This document shows positions 33,747 to 42,366 of a DNA stretch of 43,299 bases, in pieces. A model generated the notes under the pieces. That model did not search any database. It was not told where the DNA came from and saw only the letters and a list, made by a program, of their open reading frames with translations. The stretch is taken from the NCBI GenBank assembly GCA_024762925.1, contig JANTGM010000045.1:1-43299 (forward strand), written 5' to 3'. This stretch comes from Kofleriaceae bacterium (GTDB taxonomy: Bacteria > Myxococcota_A > Polyangia > Haliangiales > Haliangiaceae). Numbering within the stretch: the stretch's first letter is position 1; every line of letters begins with the position of its first letter. Position numbers and translations under genes: made by a program.

Positions 33747-34403
33747 ATGACCACCATTCTCACCCGAATTCCCAAGATGATTCTCACCATTACCGCCCTC
33801 ACCTTTGGCACCGCAGGTGTTGCAGTGGCGAGTCCTGGCCACGATGCCACACCATCGCAGTACGCAAAGCCCGTAGCAATCGTCGCACAAGCAGGTCCCG
33901 CCAAGATGCAGCGCAAGGCGCTCAAGCAAAGCAAGCGCAAAGCGCTTCGGAAAGCAAAGCGCAAGGCCAACAAGCAAGCGAGGCACGCAAAACGTCTCGC
34001 AAAGTTTGATAGCAATCGCAACGGGAAGATTGAGAAGTCGGAGAGGCGAGCCCTTCGCCAACAACGCTTCACCACCATTGATGCCAACCGCGATGGCTCA
34101 ATCACTCTACGCGAGATGGAGGCTGCGAGAGCTGCGCGACGAGCTGCGAAAAAGTCTGAGCGTTTGGCAAATCTCACGCCCGAGCAACAAGCGAAGCGCG
34201 CCAAGCGTTTGGCAAATCTCACGCCGGAGAAGCAAGCGAAGCGCGCTGCGAGAAAAGCGAAGAGGCAAGCGAAGCGACCAGGCTTGGCAAAGCGTTTTGC
34301 CAAGCTCGATGCCAACAACAATGGCAGTGTCAGCCAGAGTGAGTTTGTTAAGCGCCCGGGAAAGGGCAAGCGTCGTGGCAAAGGCAAGCGCCAGCGAGGC
34401 TAG
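33747..34403 (+). CDS. Secreted basic EF-hand protein (second)
   Basis: A 218-residue exported protein with a signal peptide (residues 1-29, ends AVAS). Three EF-hand loops are at 88-99, 112-123 and 188-199 (DSNRNGKIEKSE, DANRDGSITLRE, DANNNGSVSQSE). Between the second and third are two repeats with LANLTPEQQAKRAKR and LANLTPEKQAKRAAR; LTPEQ/LTPEK recalls the LTxxQ motif of the CpxP/Spy/ZraP periplasmic family. The rest is strongly Lys/Arg-rich. An AAGGAG ribosome-binding site precedes the ATG. A frame open to 33696 exists, but the start is clear. A sigma-54 promoter with the paired CTGC-N7-GCAG sites precedes it. It is probably induced by the NtrC-type regulator at 29578. Confidence 0.88.
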   Translation: MTTILTRIPKMILTITALTFGTAGVAVASPGHDATPSQYAKPVAIVAQAGPAKMQRKALKQSKRKALRKAKRKANKQARHAKRLAKFDSNRNGKIEKSERRALRQQRFTTIDANRDGSITLREMEAARAARRAAKKSERLANLTPEQQAKRAKRLANLTPEKQAKRAARKAKRQAKRPGLAKRFAKLDANNNGSVSQSEFVKRPGKGKRRGKGKRQRG

Positions 34404-34429
34404 CGCCTAGCGGCAGATAAGACGAAAGC

Positions 34430-34456
34430 AACGGGTCCTCCTCTCGAGGGCCCGTT
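34430..34456 (+). terminator. Rho-independent terminator of the second EF-hand gene
   Basis: AACGGGTCCTC, loop CTCTC, GAGGGCCCGTT gives an 11-bp stem (one G-T pair), followed by T-rich DNA (TTTCTGCTT). It lies 26 bp after the stop. Confidence 0.8.
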
Positions 34457-34478
34457 TCTGCTTCTAGCGCTTGTCGAA

Positions 34479-34956
34479 AGGAACGATTGCGCCTTCGGGA
34501 CCGACAATTCAGAAGCGAAATGGCGCGCCAAAGGCAACCGACCAGAAGTCACCTGGGTCGAGCGGAGCCCAGCTCTTCGCATCATCTGTGGACACCGCCA
34601 CTCCATTCGGACCAAGGACAACGAGCATCGGTTGCTTGAACCTCCTGACGCGGCACCATAGATGGTGCCAGCAAAACTCGGAGAATCTTGCAGAACCCAA
34701 GTGCCCCCTGATCCAAGCTGCGCGCCACGCGATCTTTCGTTGCGTCTGGTTGTCCCAGATCACCGCCGACGATGAGCAGAGAGCGCCACGACGCCACAGC
34801 GGACATCACCAGCGCTATCACCACAGCGAGCGGTGTGTCTTCCGCTCGCCAGCTTGCGCCGTCGTCAGGAGTTCGCAAGATGCGGGCGTTGCCCCCAGCG
34901 CTGGTTCCAATCCACGCATGGCCTCCCTTTGCTGCTCGAACGCAGCCCCCACTGGC
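34479..34956 (-). pseudogene. Decayed BNR/Ycf48-like repeat protein
   Basis: Scattered pieces of a beta-propeller repeat protein in more than one frame: GTSAGGNARILRTPDDGASW, then LLIVGGDLGQPDATKDRVARSLD, then LVVLGPNGVAVSTDDAKSW and FWSVAFGAPFRF, a TGA (34511-34509) and IVGPEGAIVPFDKR before the final stop at 34479. At least one frameshift and one in-frame stop are present. The TGA most likely replaces TGG (Trp). It is fused directly downstream of a murE fragment. Confidence 0.75.
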
Positions 34957-35340
34957 AATGCGTTCACCTGCGATTTCCTGAACTTGCTCATGCCCTTTGC
35001 CAGCAATGACCACGACGTCATCCATGCTGGCGGCTTGGACAACTTGACGAACGGCTTCGCGGCGATCAAGACACAGGCTCCAGCTTGCCAGGCCCTTTCG
35101 CGCGAATCTGTTCTGCGATCGAGAGTGGATCTTCTCGTCGAGGGTTGTCATTGGTTACGACAACCGCGTCGGCGAGAGAATGCGCGACGCTTGCCATGAT
35201 AGGACGCTTTCCCATGTCACGTTCTCCCCCGCAGCCAAAGATGAGAAGCAGGCGACCATGGCCACGCACCAGTTCGCGAGCGATCGTTAGCAGGGTATCG
35301 TCGCGAATGCCACTAGGCAAGAATCTGCCAATGCGCAATT
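34957..35340 (-). pseudogene. murE: murE C-terminal fragment
   Basis: [19 protein letters not shown] and [13 protein letters not shown] are the Mur ligase C-terminal domain of MurE, including the DNPR motif that contacts meso-diaminopimelate. A frameshift near 35085-35100 leads to [14 protein letters not shown] and VVIAGKGHEQVQEIAGERI, the family end, cut at the point where DDRE would follow. The N-terminal and ATP-binding domains are missing. The BNR fragment is joined directly to it, so this is probably a deletion product; the working murE must be elsewhere. Confidence 0.8.
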
Positions 35341-35389
35341 TCTATTCGCCCGATTAGATCGAATCGCCAACCTGTGCGTTTTTCTCCAG

Positions 35390-36079
35390 ATGCGCATCGT
35401 TTTGCTCGCTCTGGTCCTATCGCTATTGCTTCCAACCACAGCGGCAGTGGCCGAGGATACTGCCGCGAACTACCGGGCCGCTACAGATGCCATGCAGACG
35501 CGGCGTGCGGCCCTTGCGAGTCAGTGGCAGCGATCACCGAGCGAGACGCTAGAGCGCAAAATCGAGCTTGAGCTTATTGATTCCGTGCACGCCCTCACAC
35601 GACATTGGCTTGGGACACGTTGGGCACTGGGGGCTCCTCAGACCACGACTCCTCAGGTTGGCAAGGTGAATTGTGGCACGTTTGTTGGGAGGGTCTTGCA
35701 CGATGTCGGCTTCAACGTCAATGTGCGAAAACTGCAGCGACAACCCTCTCAGCTCATCATCAAGAGTTTCGTTGGGGGAAAACGAATTCGCAAATTCTCG
35801 AACAAACCGATGAAGAAGTTTCTGGCCTCGGTGCGGGACATGGGACCAGGACTCTTCATTATCGGACTCGACTTCCACGTGGGGTTCCTGCTGCAAACTG
35901 ATGACGACTTGCGATTTATTCACGCCTCTTTTGAGACCGAAACGGTCGTTGACGAGGATGCAGCAACCGCCGTGCCTATCACAACAAGTGGCTACAAGGT
36001 CGTCGGCAAAATTCTCAGCCCTAGCAATATCTCAAGCTGGCTCAATGGCTCCGCGATCCAGGTCCAGGGGGACTGGTAG
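35390..36079 (+). CDS. Exported NlpC/P60-like cysteine peptidase
   Basis: A 229-residue protein with a signal peptide (residues 1-21, ends AVAE region). KVNCGTFVGRVL at 92-103 is the catalytic Cys95 context of NlpC/P60 and related papain-like folds, and LDFHVGFLL places the His at 163. The following FIHAS may supply the third polar residue. Relatives cut peptidoglycan stem peptides or act as amidases; the substrate here is not established. The N-terminal helical part (residues 25-80) is unassigned. It is divergent from the murE/BNR remnants. Confidence 0.65.
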   Translation: MRIVLLALVLSLLLPTTAAVAEDTAANYRAATDAMQTRRAALASQWQRSPSETLERKIELELIDSVHALTRHWLGTRWALGAPQTTTPQVGKVNCGTFVGRVLHDVGFNVNVRKLQRQPSQLIIKSFVGGKRIRKFSNKPMKKFLASVRDMGPGLFIIGLDFHVGFLLQTDDDLRFIHASFETETVVDEDAATAVPITTSGYKVVGKILSPSNISSWLNGSAIQVQGDW

Positions 36080-36093
36080 TTCGTCCCTGCGTT

Positions 36094-38190
36094 CTAGGGA
36101 ATTGTCCTAGGAGGCTCAGATGGGGAGTCGGGCCAGGATCCGATCATCTCCTCAAATGTTCGCAATGTTGGCTTGGCTCGCAGCACCGTAGGCGGCACCT
36201 CATCCCATCGGGGCCACTGAAAACGCTGGGTTTCGATACGCTCAGCGCCCAAGGCAACACTCACTGCAATGCCATCGGACTCGGTAGTTTCCGTCCGCTC
36301 TTTGGTTGCACGGTCGTCGTGAATGACGTTGAGAGCACTTGGGTCAGAGAATTGAAGCAGTGCCCACGGCATGCGAATTCGAATGGTGTCTCCGAGGAAC
36401 ACAGCATCCAAGGTGGTGGGTTCCGAGCCCTCAGCATTCACTCGAAGATTGCCCATGTTGTAGTCTACAAGGTCGTAGACCATAGAGCCATCATCGGAGG
36501 TTGCCGGATCATTTGTGATCCAACGCCACTCTTTCCATGCGCCACCATCGGTGGCGATTGAGTGTCCAACTTGTGCCTCGGTTGCACGATCTTTGTGTAT
36601 GCCGTAGAGGTCATATGCTTCGGTCACGTACAGCTGAGCCGTGCCTGGAGCTTGGATAACGAGCGCGAACTCGGAGCGAAGATCGGACTGTGTGATGCCG
36701 CCAGGAAGCACCGATTCACCTACTGTTGCATCATAGGTGTCAAACCCAATGGTGAGAGTTTCTCCGTCCATCAGCTTGTTTGTGAGATCGATCTCTACGT
36801 GGAAGTACGCGGCATCGTAGTCTGCTCTGACCTTCTGAATTCGTCCCAAACCCTCTTGCTCAGGCCACGTCATGAAGTCTCTGCTTCCCAGATCGTAGGT
36901 TAGTAGACCGTAGTTTTGTTCGGGGTTGGTCACATCAAACCACAATGGCAGACGCTCGGTGGGAAACGTGCGGTGATGCAGAATCCAGTTGCGCTTCCAC
37001 CATTCGTCAATCCATGAAAAGACCATGCCGCCTGCGCAGCCAGCGTCATAAATGTTCTCACCGAGCCGGCGCGTCATGTCTGCTTGGGTTGCTTCGTCAT
37101 GGCCACCGTGGTGAAAGCCAGCTACTGGTGCATCATGGGCATTGCCCCAACTCGAAGGCATTCCAAACTCCGAGATCAGGAGAGGCATCGTGCCGTAAAA
37201 GTCTTTGAGGTCTGTAACGTAACCAATGTAGTTATTGGGGCCTTCATCGTCACTTGCCTCAGCGTATTTCGGATCGCGATAGATGAAGTTCGGGTAATAC
37301 GGATACACGTGGTAGCTGGCAAAGATTCCAGCGGGTGCTTTGCTTGTATCAACCTGGGTTAGTTCCATTACCGCATCGTCCTCGCCCGCGTCCCAGAGGA
37401 TGTCGAGTTCTCCACCTTGATATCGATGCGGCTCACTTGGATGATCGAGAGGATCTGTGGTTGGCCAATTGGAGAACGCGACGGGGCGCTCCACACTGAA
37501 TGTATCGCGCTCGTACGTGATTAGATTGTCGAGTCGCTCAGTTGCCCATACCTGCGCGGGCGTACTGTTTTCGATGCTGAGAGCAGATCCTCGAAAGGAG
37601 GTCACTTCAGGGTGCAATGCGTTTGCCGTTAGCAGCTCACCACCATAGGTCTCGCGCCCAAGAATCCACGCGATGACATAGCGTGATACATCGACCTCGT
37701 AGGTGCCAAACGCGCGTCCAAGTCGATGCGGAATGTCTGCATCTCCATGAACGGCTGAGACAACCTCTTCAATTGCCTGGTCGACACCTGAGCTGAAATC
37801 GAAGATATCGATTCCACCCGTCGGGTTGTCTTCATCAAGCCAGATGTTTTGGATCAAGTAAAGAGGGCGGTTGGGATGAAGATTGTTGTAGGCGAAGAGC
37901 GCTTCGTAAAAGCGTGGGTAGTGCAGAGTATAAATGCGCAACGTGTTGACGCCCATCGAACCCATTTGCTCGAACCACTCCGTGTAGGTGTCGTAGTCGA
38001 GAGCAAGCTCGCCCGGCTCGGTTCCAGGTATGCCAACGCCGAGGTTGACGCCTTTGATCATGAGCGGCTCGTAGCCATCCGATGTCTTGATCCCGAGATA
38101 GTGATCAAGTGCCTTGAAGGGAACACTGGGCTCATTGCGCCCACAAGCTGAAAGCGCGAGCAAGCTTGCCATGCAAAGAGCAACCTTCAT
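36094..38190 (-). CDS. Glycoside hydrolase-like TIM-barrel lipoprotein
   Basis: A 698-residue lipoprotein; the lipobox LSAC gives lipidation at C16. The first two thirds form a (beta/alpha)8 glycosidase-like barrel: KGVNLGVGIPG, GVNTLRIYTLHYPRFYEAL, WILGRETYGGE (candidate acid/base E180) and LLISEFGMPSSW (candidate nucleophile E341). This resembles clan GH-A enzymes, but no family can be named. The last ~300 residues are beta-rich, with a carbohydrate-binding-like appearance (DLTNKLMDGETLTIGFDTYD, then RIRMPWALLQFSDPSALNVI). The start at 38190 is set by the signal peptide; an upstream ATG exists at 38298. It is divergent from the RCC1 gene. Confidence 0.8.
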   Translation of the reverse strand: MKVALCMASLLALSACGRNEPSVPFKALDHYLGIKTSDGYEPLMIKGVNLGVGIPGTEPGELALDYDTYTEWFEQMGSMGVNTLRIYTLHYPRFYEALFAYNNLHPNRPLYLIQNIWLDEDNPTGGIDIFDFSSGVDQAIEEVVSAVHGDADIPHRLGRAFGTYEVDVSRYVIAWILGRETYGGELLTANALHPEVTSFRGSALSIENSTPAQVWATERLDNLITYERDTFSVERPVAFSNWPTTDPLDHPSEPHRYQGGELDILWDAGEDDAVMELTQVDTSKAPAGIFASYHVYPYYPNFIYRDPKYAEASDDEGPNNYIGYVTDLKDFYGTMPLLISEFGMPSSWGNAHDAPVAGFHHGGHDEATQADMTRRLGENIYDAGCAGGMVFSWIDEWWKRNWILHHRTFPTERLPLWFDVTNPEQNYGLLTYDLGSRDFMTWPEQEGLGRIQKVRADYDAAYFHVEIDLTNKLMDGETLTIGFDTYDATVGESVLPGGITQSDLRSEFALVIQAPGTAQLYVTEAYDLYGIHKDRATEAQVGHSIATDGGAWKEWRWITNDPATSDDGSMVYDLVDYNMGNLRVNAEGSEPTTLDAVFLGDTIRIRMPWALLQFSDPSALNVIHDDRATKERTETTESDGIAVSVALGAERIETQRFQWPRWDEVPPTVLRAKPTLRTFEEMIGSWPDSPSEPPRTIP

Positions 38191-38301
38191 CCGGTCGAGG
38201 ATAGCATCAATCGTATGGAACAGCCGCGTAGCTATGGTAGGCGACCGTCCTACGTGCAGGGCGAAGTGCGCGAGAAACACAAACGAGGTCTGTGGCAAAC
38301 T

Positions 38302-39603
38302 ATGTTGGTGCGAACGATTCTCATCGGGCTGCTGGCTCTCGTCGCGTCATGTGGAGAGTCTCCGTCGCATGTTCCAAGCGAGTACGCAGATGTGGTGCAG
38401 CTAGCCGCCGGCTCGGTTCACACCTGTGCGCTGGTTTCGGATGGCAGTGTTCGTTGTTGGGGACGCGGTGAACGGGGCCAGACAGGGCATGGCTCCACCG
38501 AAGATGTTGGTGACGACTTGCAGGACGATATGCAGCGAGCAGTTTCGCTAGGTGGGCGTGCGACGCAAATTAGTGCGGGCTTTGAACATACATGTGCACT
38601 CATGGAGTCCGGTGAGGTGTTGTGCTGGGGGCACAACGCCTTTGGCCAGTTGGGATATGGGCATACGGAGACGATTGGCGATGACGAGTTGCCAATCGCC
38701 GCCGGGCCAGTGGCGTTGGGCGAGAAAGCGGTCTTCGTTGCGGCTGGAGGGCTCCACACATGTGTCTTGGTCGAGAGAGGTGCCATTCGTTGTTGGGGCG
38801 ACAACACCAATGGGCAACTTGGTTATGGAAACACAGAAGATCTCGGAGACGATGAGACCCCGATTGATGCACCAGATGTTGATGTTGGCGAAGGTGAGGT
38901 TGTCCAGCTGACAACGGGGTTTGTGCACAGCTGCGCGCGATTTGCTAGCGGCGCACTTCGCTGCTGGGGACGCGGTGAGCGCCCTCTAGAAACCGCTGTC
39001 GGTGGCCATGGTCAACTCGGTTATGGCAATACCGAAGACATCGGAGATGACGAAGTTCCTGCAGAGGTCGGAGATGTTCCGGTTGGCGAGCCCGTCGCAT
39101 ATGTATCGGCCGGCATTGCTCACACATGTGCTGTGACCGTGAGTGGAAACGTTCGCTGCTGGGGACGCGGTGAGGGGCGACAGGGGCAGGGCCAGCTCGG
39201 CTATCAAGAAAAAGAGAACATCGGGGATGACGAAACCCCTGCCGATGCTGGCGACGTCGAGACCATCGGCAATGCCGTTGTTGCTGTCGCGGGGGACACG
39301 CACAGCTGCCTCATTGATGAAAGTGGCGCACTGCAGTGTTGGGGCTTTGGTGGGTTTGGACAGCTTGGCTATGGAAACATGCACAACATTGGCGACGACG
39401 AGGCGCCAGCCGTTGCGGGAACTGTTCCCGTCGGCGAAACCGTAATTCAAGTTGTCGCTGGCAGCTATCACAGCTGCGTCTTGACCGCATCGCACAGGGT
39501 CTATTGCTTTGGCCTTGGCAACTCCGGGCAGCTCGGCTACTGCGATGAGCGCAGCTTGGGAGACGACGAGACACCTGAAGTGGTGGGAGCTGTGCCCCTG
39601 TAG
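38302..39603 (+). CDS. RCC1-repeat lipoprotein
   Basis: A 433-residue lipoprotein; the lipobox LVASC gives lipidation at C17. The mature chain is a seven-bladed RCC1-type propeller: each blade has HTCAL or HSC-like text, then a CWG/CFG centre and GQLGYG, as in GAIRCWGDNTNGQLGYGN. Such proteins are numerous in Myxococcota and form surface or periplasmic binding platforms; the ligand is unknown. The upstream frame is open to 38215 but the ATG at 38302 begins the signal peptide. The 3' end overlaps the convergent CotH gene by 67 bp. Confidence 0.9.
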   Translation: MLVRTILIGLLALVASCGESPSHVPSEYADVVQLAAGSVHTCALVSDGSVRCWGRGERGQTGHGSTEDVGDDLQDDMQRAVSLGGRATQISAGFEHTCALMESGEVLCWGHNAFGQLGYGHTETIGDDELPIAAGPVALGEKAVFVAAGGLHTCVLVERGAIRCWGDNTNGQLGYGNTEDLGDDETPIDAPDVDVGEGEVVQLTTGFVHSCARFASGALRCWGRGERPLETAVGGHGQLGYGNTEDIGDDEVPAEVGDVPVGEPVAYVSAGIAHTCAVTVSGNVRCWGRGEGRQGQGQLGYQEKENIGDDETPADAGDVETIGNAVVAVAGDTHSCLIDESGALQCWGFGGFGQLGYGNMHNIGDDEAPAVAGTVPVGETVIQVVAGSYHSCVLTASHRVYCFGLGNSGQLGYCDERSLGDDETPEVVGAVPL

Positions 39604-41219
39604 GAGTATTCGGCAACTGGCAAAGCAATGTCATTTGCGCGCAACACAGACTCTACATAGGCCCGGCGATCACGGACGAAGGCACCAAGCTCTGCAACCC
39701 GATCGAGGAACTCACTGTTGCTTGCCCGCTTGGCGTTGTCTGCAAGAAGGTCCGGTTCGAGAAGGCAAAGCGCATACTGGACCCGCTCTTCTACGAACTC
39801 TTCTGTGAAAGCAGACTCCAGCAGCTGCGCAACGAGTAGCAAGAAGCGCTTTCGTAAGTCTGGATGCTTGAGCACGCGGTCGGTGAGTTGGTTGAAGTAT
39901 CCAAACCTCTCGGGAGCGTACTCCCCAACAAAGAGGTCTGCGTCGGAAATGATGCGCTCGTCCAACACGTCGTCGATTTCAGACCATAGATGTCCAAATG
40001 TCAGGTCCAGATCCCATGGCAGAACCAGCCAACCTGTGACGGGCCCTTCTGGATCTCGGTAAAGGTAGTAGTTTTTTCGGATGTGCTCGTGGTTCTGAAT
40101 GACTGCCATTACGGCGAGGTAGCGAAGGTATTCGTTGAGCTGAACTTCGTCGGCAATCACCAGTTCAAACGCGGCTTCTGGCAAGAGTAAGGTAAACTCA
40201 ATGAAGCGAATTAGATCTGCCCATGCGCCCGGTCCAGCATGCCACTGATATGTTCGGAAGTAGTCTGCTTCGCTCTCAAGCGGAGTGAGATTTCCTCCTG
40301 GGACAGCGAGCTCAGAGGGCGGATCTGCTTCGTACAGATTGCCGTCATCGTTCAAGCCGTGCACCGCGAGAAATCGTTTGTCGATACGCTCAACTCGGTG
40401 CATGAGTCCGTAGTACCGCTCGTTAAGTCTGAGGTGGACGTATTCACTGCTGGGAGTGGGCAAAAACGATCCGTTTCGGAATAGTTCGTAGCCAAGCCAA
40501 GTGCGCAGCATCGACTTGTCATTGTACTCGGCCCGCAGAATAATGTTGCTCTCTCCTCCCGAAAGCTCACTTCCTTGAAGATTGAATCGCAGTGACTTCT
40601 TTGGAAACCCACGGCTCGCACCGCCGTGCACGCGAAACTCTGTGTCGTGGCTCTCGCCATCCACCTCAATGACTCCAGCAATGGTGATGCGGTCTTCGGA
40701 GTTTGCAAACATCTCCTCCAACAATTTCGGATCGGCTTGCAGATGCCAAATTGGAAGTCTCGGTTCATAGGCCTCCAACTCGATGCGCCCAACTCTGGTA
40801 TCACCATCGAGGGATAACTCAATCACCGTTGGGGCTGCTTGGGAGAGCTGCAAAACAACTTCGCCAAATCCTTCAGTCACGCTTCCTTCTGAGACAATCA
40901 CAACACCTGGTGCAGCAGTAACGCGCAACTGCCCTGCGGCACTTGTGTCAAGCGTGCTGTCCTTGTTGAGCACACGCACCAAGATACGCTCTGACACGTT
41001 GGTGGGCAGAAGGGAAGAACTCGCTTGCATTCGCAACCCACCAGATGGAGCTTCCAAGTCCGGAACAGAATAATCTCCACGCCAGGGCTCGCATGTTGGG
41101 AGTGGGGCGATTGTCGGATGCTCGAGATCCTCAAATGCCGTGAGCTCGATGCCCGTGTCTTCTCCGCAGCCCGCGGCGAGGAGTGCGATGGCCGTGAGAC
41201 ATCTCAGAGCGTGTGCCAT
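39537..41219 (-). CDS. CotH-kinase-domain lipoprotein
   Basis: A 560-residue lipoprotein; the lipobox LLAAGC gives lipidation at C18. After an Ig-like N-terminal region, residues about 155-540 match CotH proteins: RVHGGASRGFPKKSLRF, EYNDKSMLRTWLGYELF, YYGLMHRVERIDKRFL and WLVLPWDLDLTFG. CotH domains are atypical protein kinases; here PWDLDLTFG is the DFG-like metal-binding segment and RNYYLYRD the related catalytic region (text KNYYLYRD). The substrate is unknown, perhaps a surface protein. The start overlaps the end of the barrel gene upstream (41204) by 16 bp, so the two form an operon. Confidence 0.9.
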   Translation of the reverse strand: MAHALRCLTAIALLAAGCGEDTGIELTAFEDLEHPTIAPLPTCEPWRGDYSVPDLEAPSGGLRMQASSSLLPTNVSERILVRVLNKDSTLDTSAAGQLRVTAAPGVVIVSEGSVTEGFGEVVLQLSQAAPTVIELSLDGDTRVGRIELEAYEPRLPIWHLQADPKLLEEMFANSEDRITIAGVIEVDGESHDTEFRVHGGASRGFPKKSLRFNLQGSELSGGESNIILRAEYNDKSMLRTWLGYELFRNGSFLPTPSSEYVHLRLNERYYGLMHRVERIDKRFLAVHGLNDDGNLYEADPPSELAVPGGNLTPLESEADYFRTYQWHAGPGAWADLIRFIEFTLLLPEAAFELVIADEVQLNEYLRYLAVMAVIQNHEHIRKNYYLYRDPEGPVTGWLVLPWDLDLTFGHLWSEIDDVLDERIISDADLFVGEYAPERFGYFNQLTDRVLKHPDLRKRFLLLVAQLLESAFTEEFVEERVQYALCLLEPDLLADNAKRASNSEFLDRVAELGAFVRDRRAYVESVLRANDIALPVAEYSYRGTAPTTSGVSSSPKLRSSQ

Positions 41220-41926
41220 TGGCCTCCAATAGCGAGGCTTATGCCCGAGTAGTCTAGCTCACCGAGGCTTTGCACGGGGGGAAAGCGTTGTCCGCGAAGC
41301 TTCATTTCGGTTGAGCGCGAGACTCGATAGCGCAGCAAGACTTGAAGGCTTACCCGTTTGGTCATGAAGAGATCCGCGCCGAATTGAAACTCGAGCCCCC
41401 CACCGCGCCCAGATGAGAAACTCGAGACGTCACCTCGATCGTAAGCCCAGTCCGAGCGATTGCGAAAGAGGATACTCGGCCCAAGCGCACCAAAGAACGA
41501 TGACGAACCATAGCTTCCAAACTGCATACCAAAGAGCAGCGGGAGCTCGACTGATGTGTTTGTATAAGAAAATCTCGCAGGAAGATCTCCGATGGTTATG
41601 CTCAATCCGCCCGCATTGCGCATGTACCCGACACCCGATTCAAGAAATGTGTGATGTGGTAAGGAAAGACGAAACCTCGGGCTAACGGCCAGCAAGTAAC
41701 CAGAGTCGGGAGTCCCCTCCAGGGAAATTTCTGAGTTTAGGGAGCGAAGCTCGTCGGCGAACTCCCGCATGCCTGTTTCGAAGCGCCCCATCGAGACGGT
41801 GCCCACATCCATCGTGATGGAGAGCGCCATATCGTAGGAGGAAGCAGCGGGCTTGGCCTCCGTCTCTTGGTTCCAAGCCGCGAGGGAAGTCACCACGGCA
41901 AGCAAGGCTCTGCTTGCAGCTCTCAC
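41204..41926 (-). CDS. Outer-membrane beta-barrel protein
   Basis: A 240-residue exported protein. A signal peptide ends near AAWNQETEA. Alternating strands with Gly and aromatic residues (SVELPLLFGMQFGSYGSSSFFGALGPSI, split by turns) and repeated short turns indicate a small outer-membrane barrel like the porin or OmpA-like families. The C-terminal strand ends ISLAIGGQWHTL. The start is GTG at 41926. The function is unknown. It lies directly upstream of the CotH lipoprotein gene, which it overlaps by 16 bp. Confidence 0.75.
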   Translation of the reverse strand: MRAASRALLAVVTSLAAWNQETEAKPAASSYDMALSITMDVGTVSMGRFETGMREFADELRSLNSEISLEGTPDSGYLLAVSPRFRLSLPHHTFLESGVGYMRNAGGLSITIGDLPARFSYTNTSVELPLLFGMQFGSYGSSSFFGALGPSILFRNRSDWAYDRGDVSSFSSGRGGGLEFQFGADLFMTKRVSLQVLLRYRVSRSTEMKLRGQRFPPVQSLGELDYSGISLAIGGQWHTL

Positions 41927-42366
41927 GGTACCACCATATTTCTATAATACTCGACCGGCGGCCAGCACGCGATTTCTCTCTAGCTCTGAGGCGGTATGGT
42001 AGGCGCCTGTGGTTACTTAGAGCCACTCTTCGCCGACTGCCTGCGGAGTGACCCATGTCTCTGCGCGCTCGCACCATCGGCATCTAAGACCTCGACGCGC
42101 AGTAGTACCCGCTCAGAGTACAGTGCTGGCACCAGCCCGCCCTCTTCCACCAGCTGCTGATCAATGGCGAGAATGCGCCCCAAGGGCAACTCGAACCAAC
42201 CAGTCTGTCCAGCGGGCGAGAAGACGAGTGAGCGCGTTCTATGCCTCTGGATCCCACACTAGAGTGGACTGGCGCGGAGTGGGTTGCGGTTCTCTGGCCC
42301 GATGGTCGCCAAGTCGTTGTGAGGAGTGTTGAAGGAAACAAAGCTCTCAACACGCCTTCTTCGCAA
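41927..42366. other. Decayed region with gene fragments and the right repeat copy
   Basis: No intact gene. On the minus strand, 42013 to about 42230 reads like protein (SPAGQTGWFELPLGRIL, then LVEEGGLVPALYSERVLLR) but has no start codon and runs into the repeat. On the plus strand, 42241-42378 encodes 45 residues including VAVLWPDGRQVVV, resembling the end of CRTAC/ASPIC-type proteins. Both may be remnants cut at the repeat. Confidence 0.4.
42231..42262 (+). repeat. Right copy of the long-range direct repeat
   Basis: Identical to the left copy over 29 bp (42234-42262), one mismatch in the preceding three. It separates two gene fragments of opposite strand. An open frame that includes the repeat continues rightwards as a 45-residue ORF, which also begins ATG-CCT-CTG at 42241. 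Confidence 0.8.

Noticed and set aside
34509-34511. In-frame TGA in the BNR remnant as a second selenocysteine codon
   Set aside because: The surrounding gene has frameshifts as well, and the position in related propeller repeats is expected to be Trp (TGG), not Cys. No active-site context exists.
64-42262. Whole 42-kb segment as a prophage or integrative element
   Set aside because: No integrase, phage structural, conjugation or tRNA gene is present, and the content is mostly housekeeping or signalling; the terminal repeat alone is not enough.
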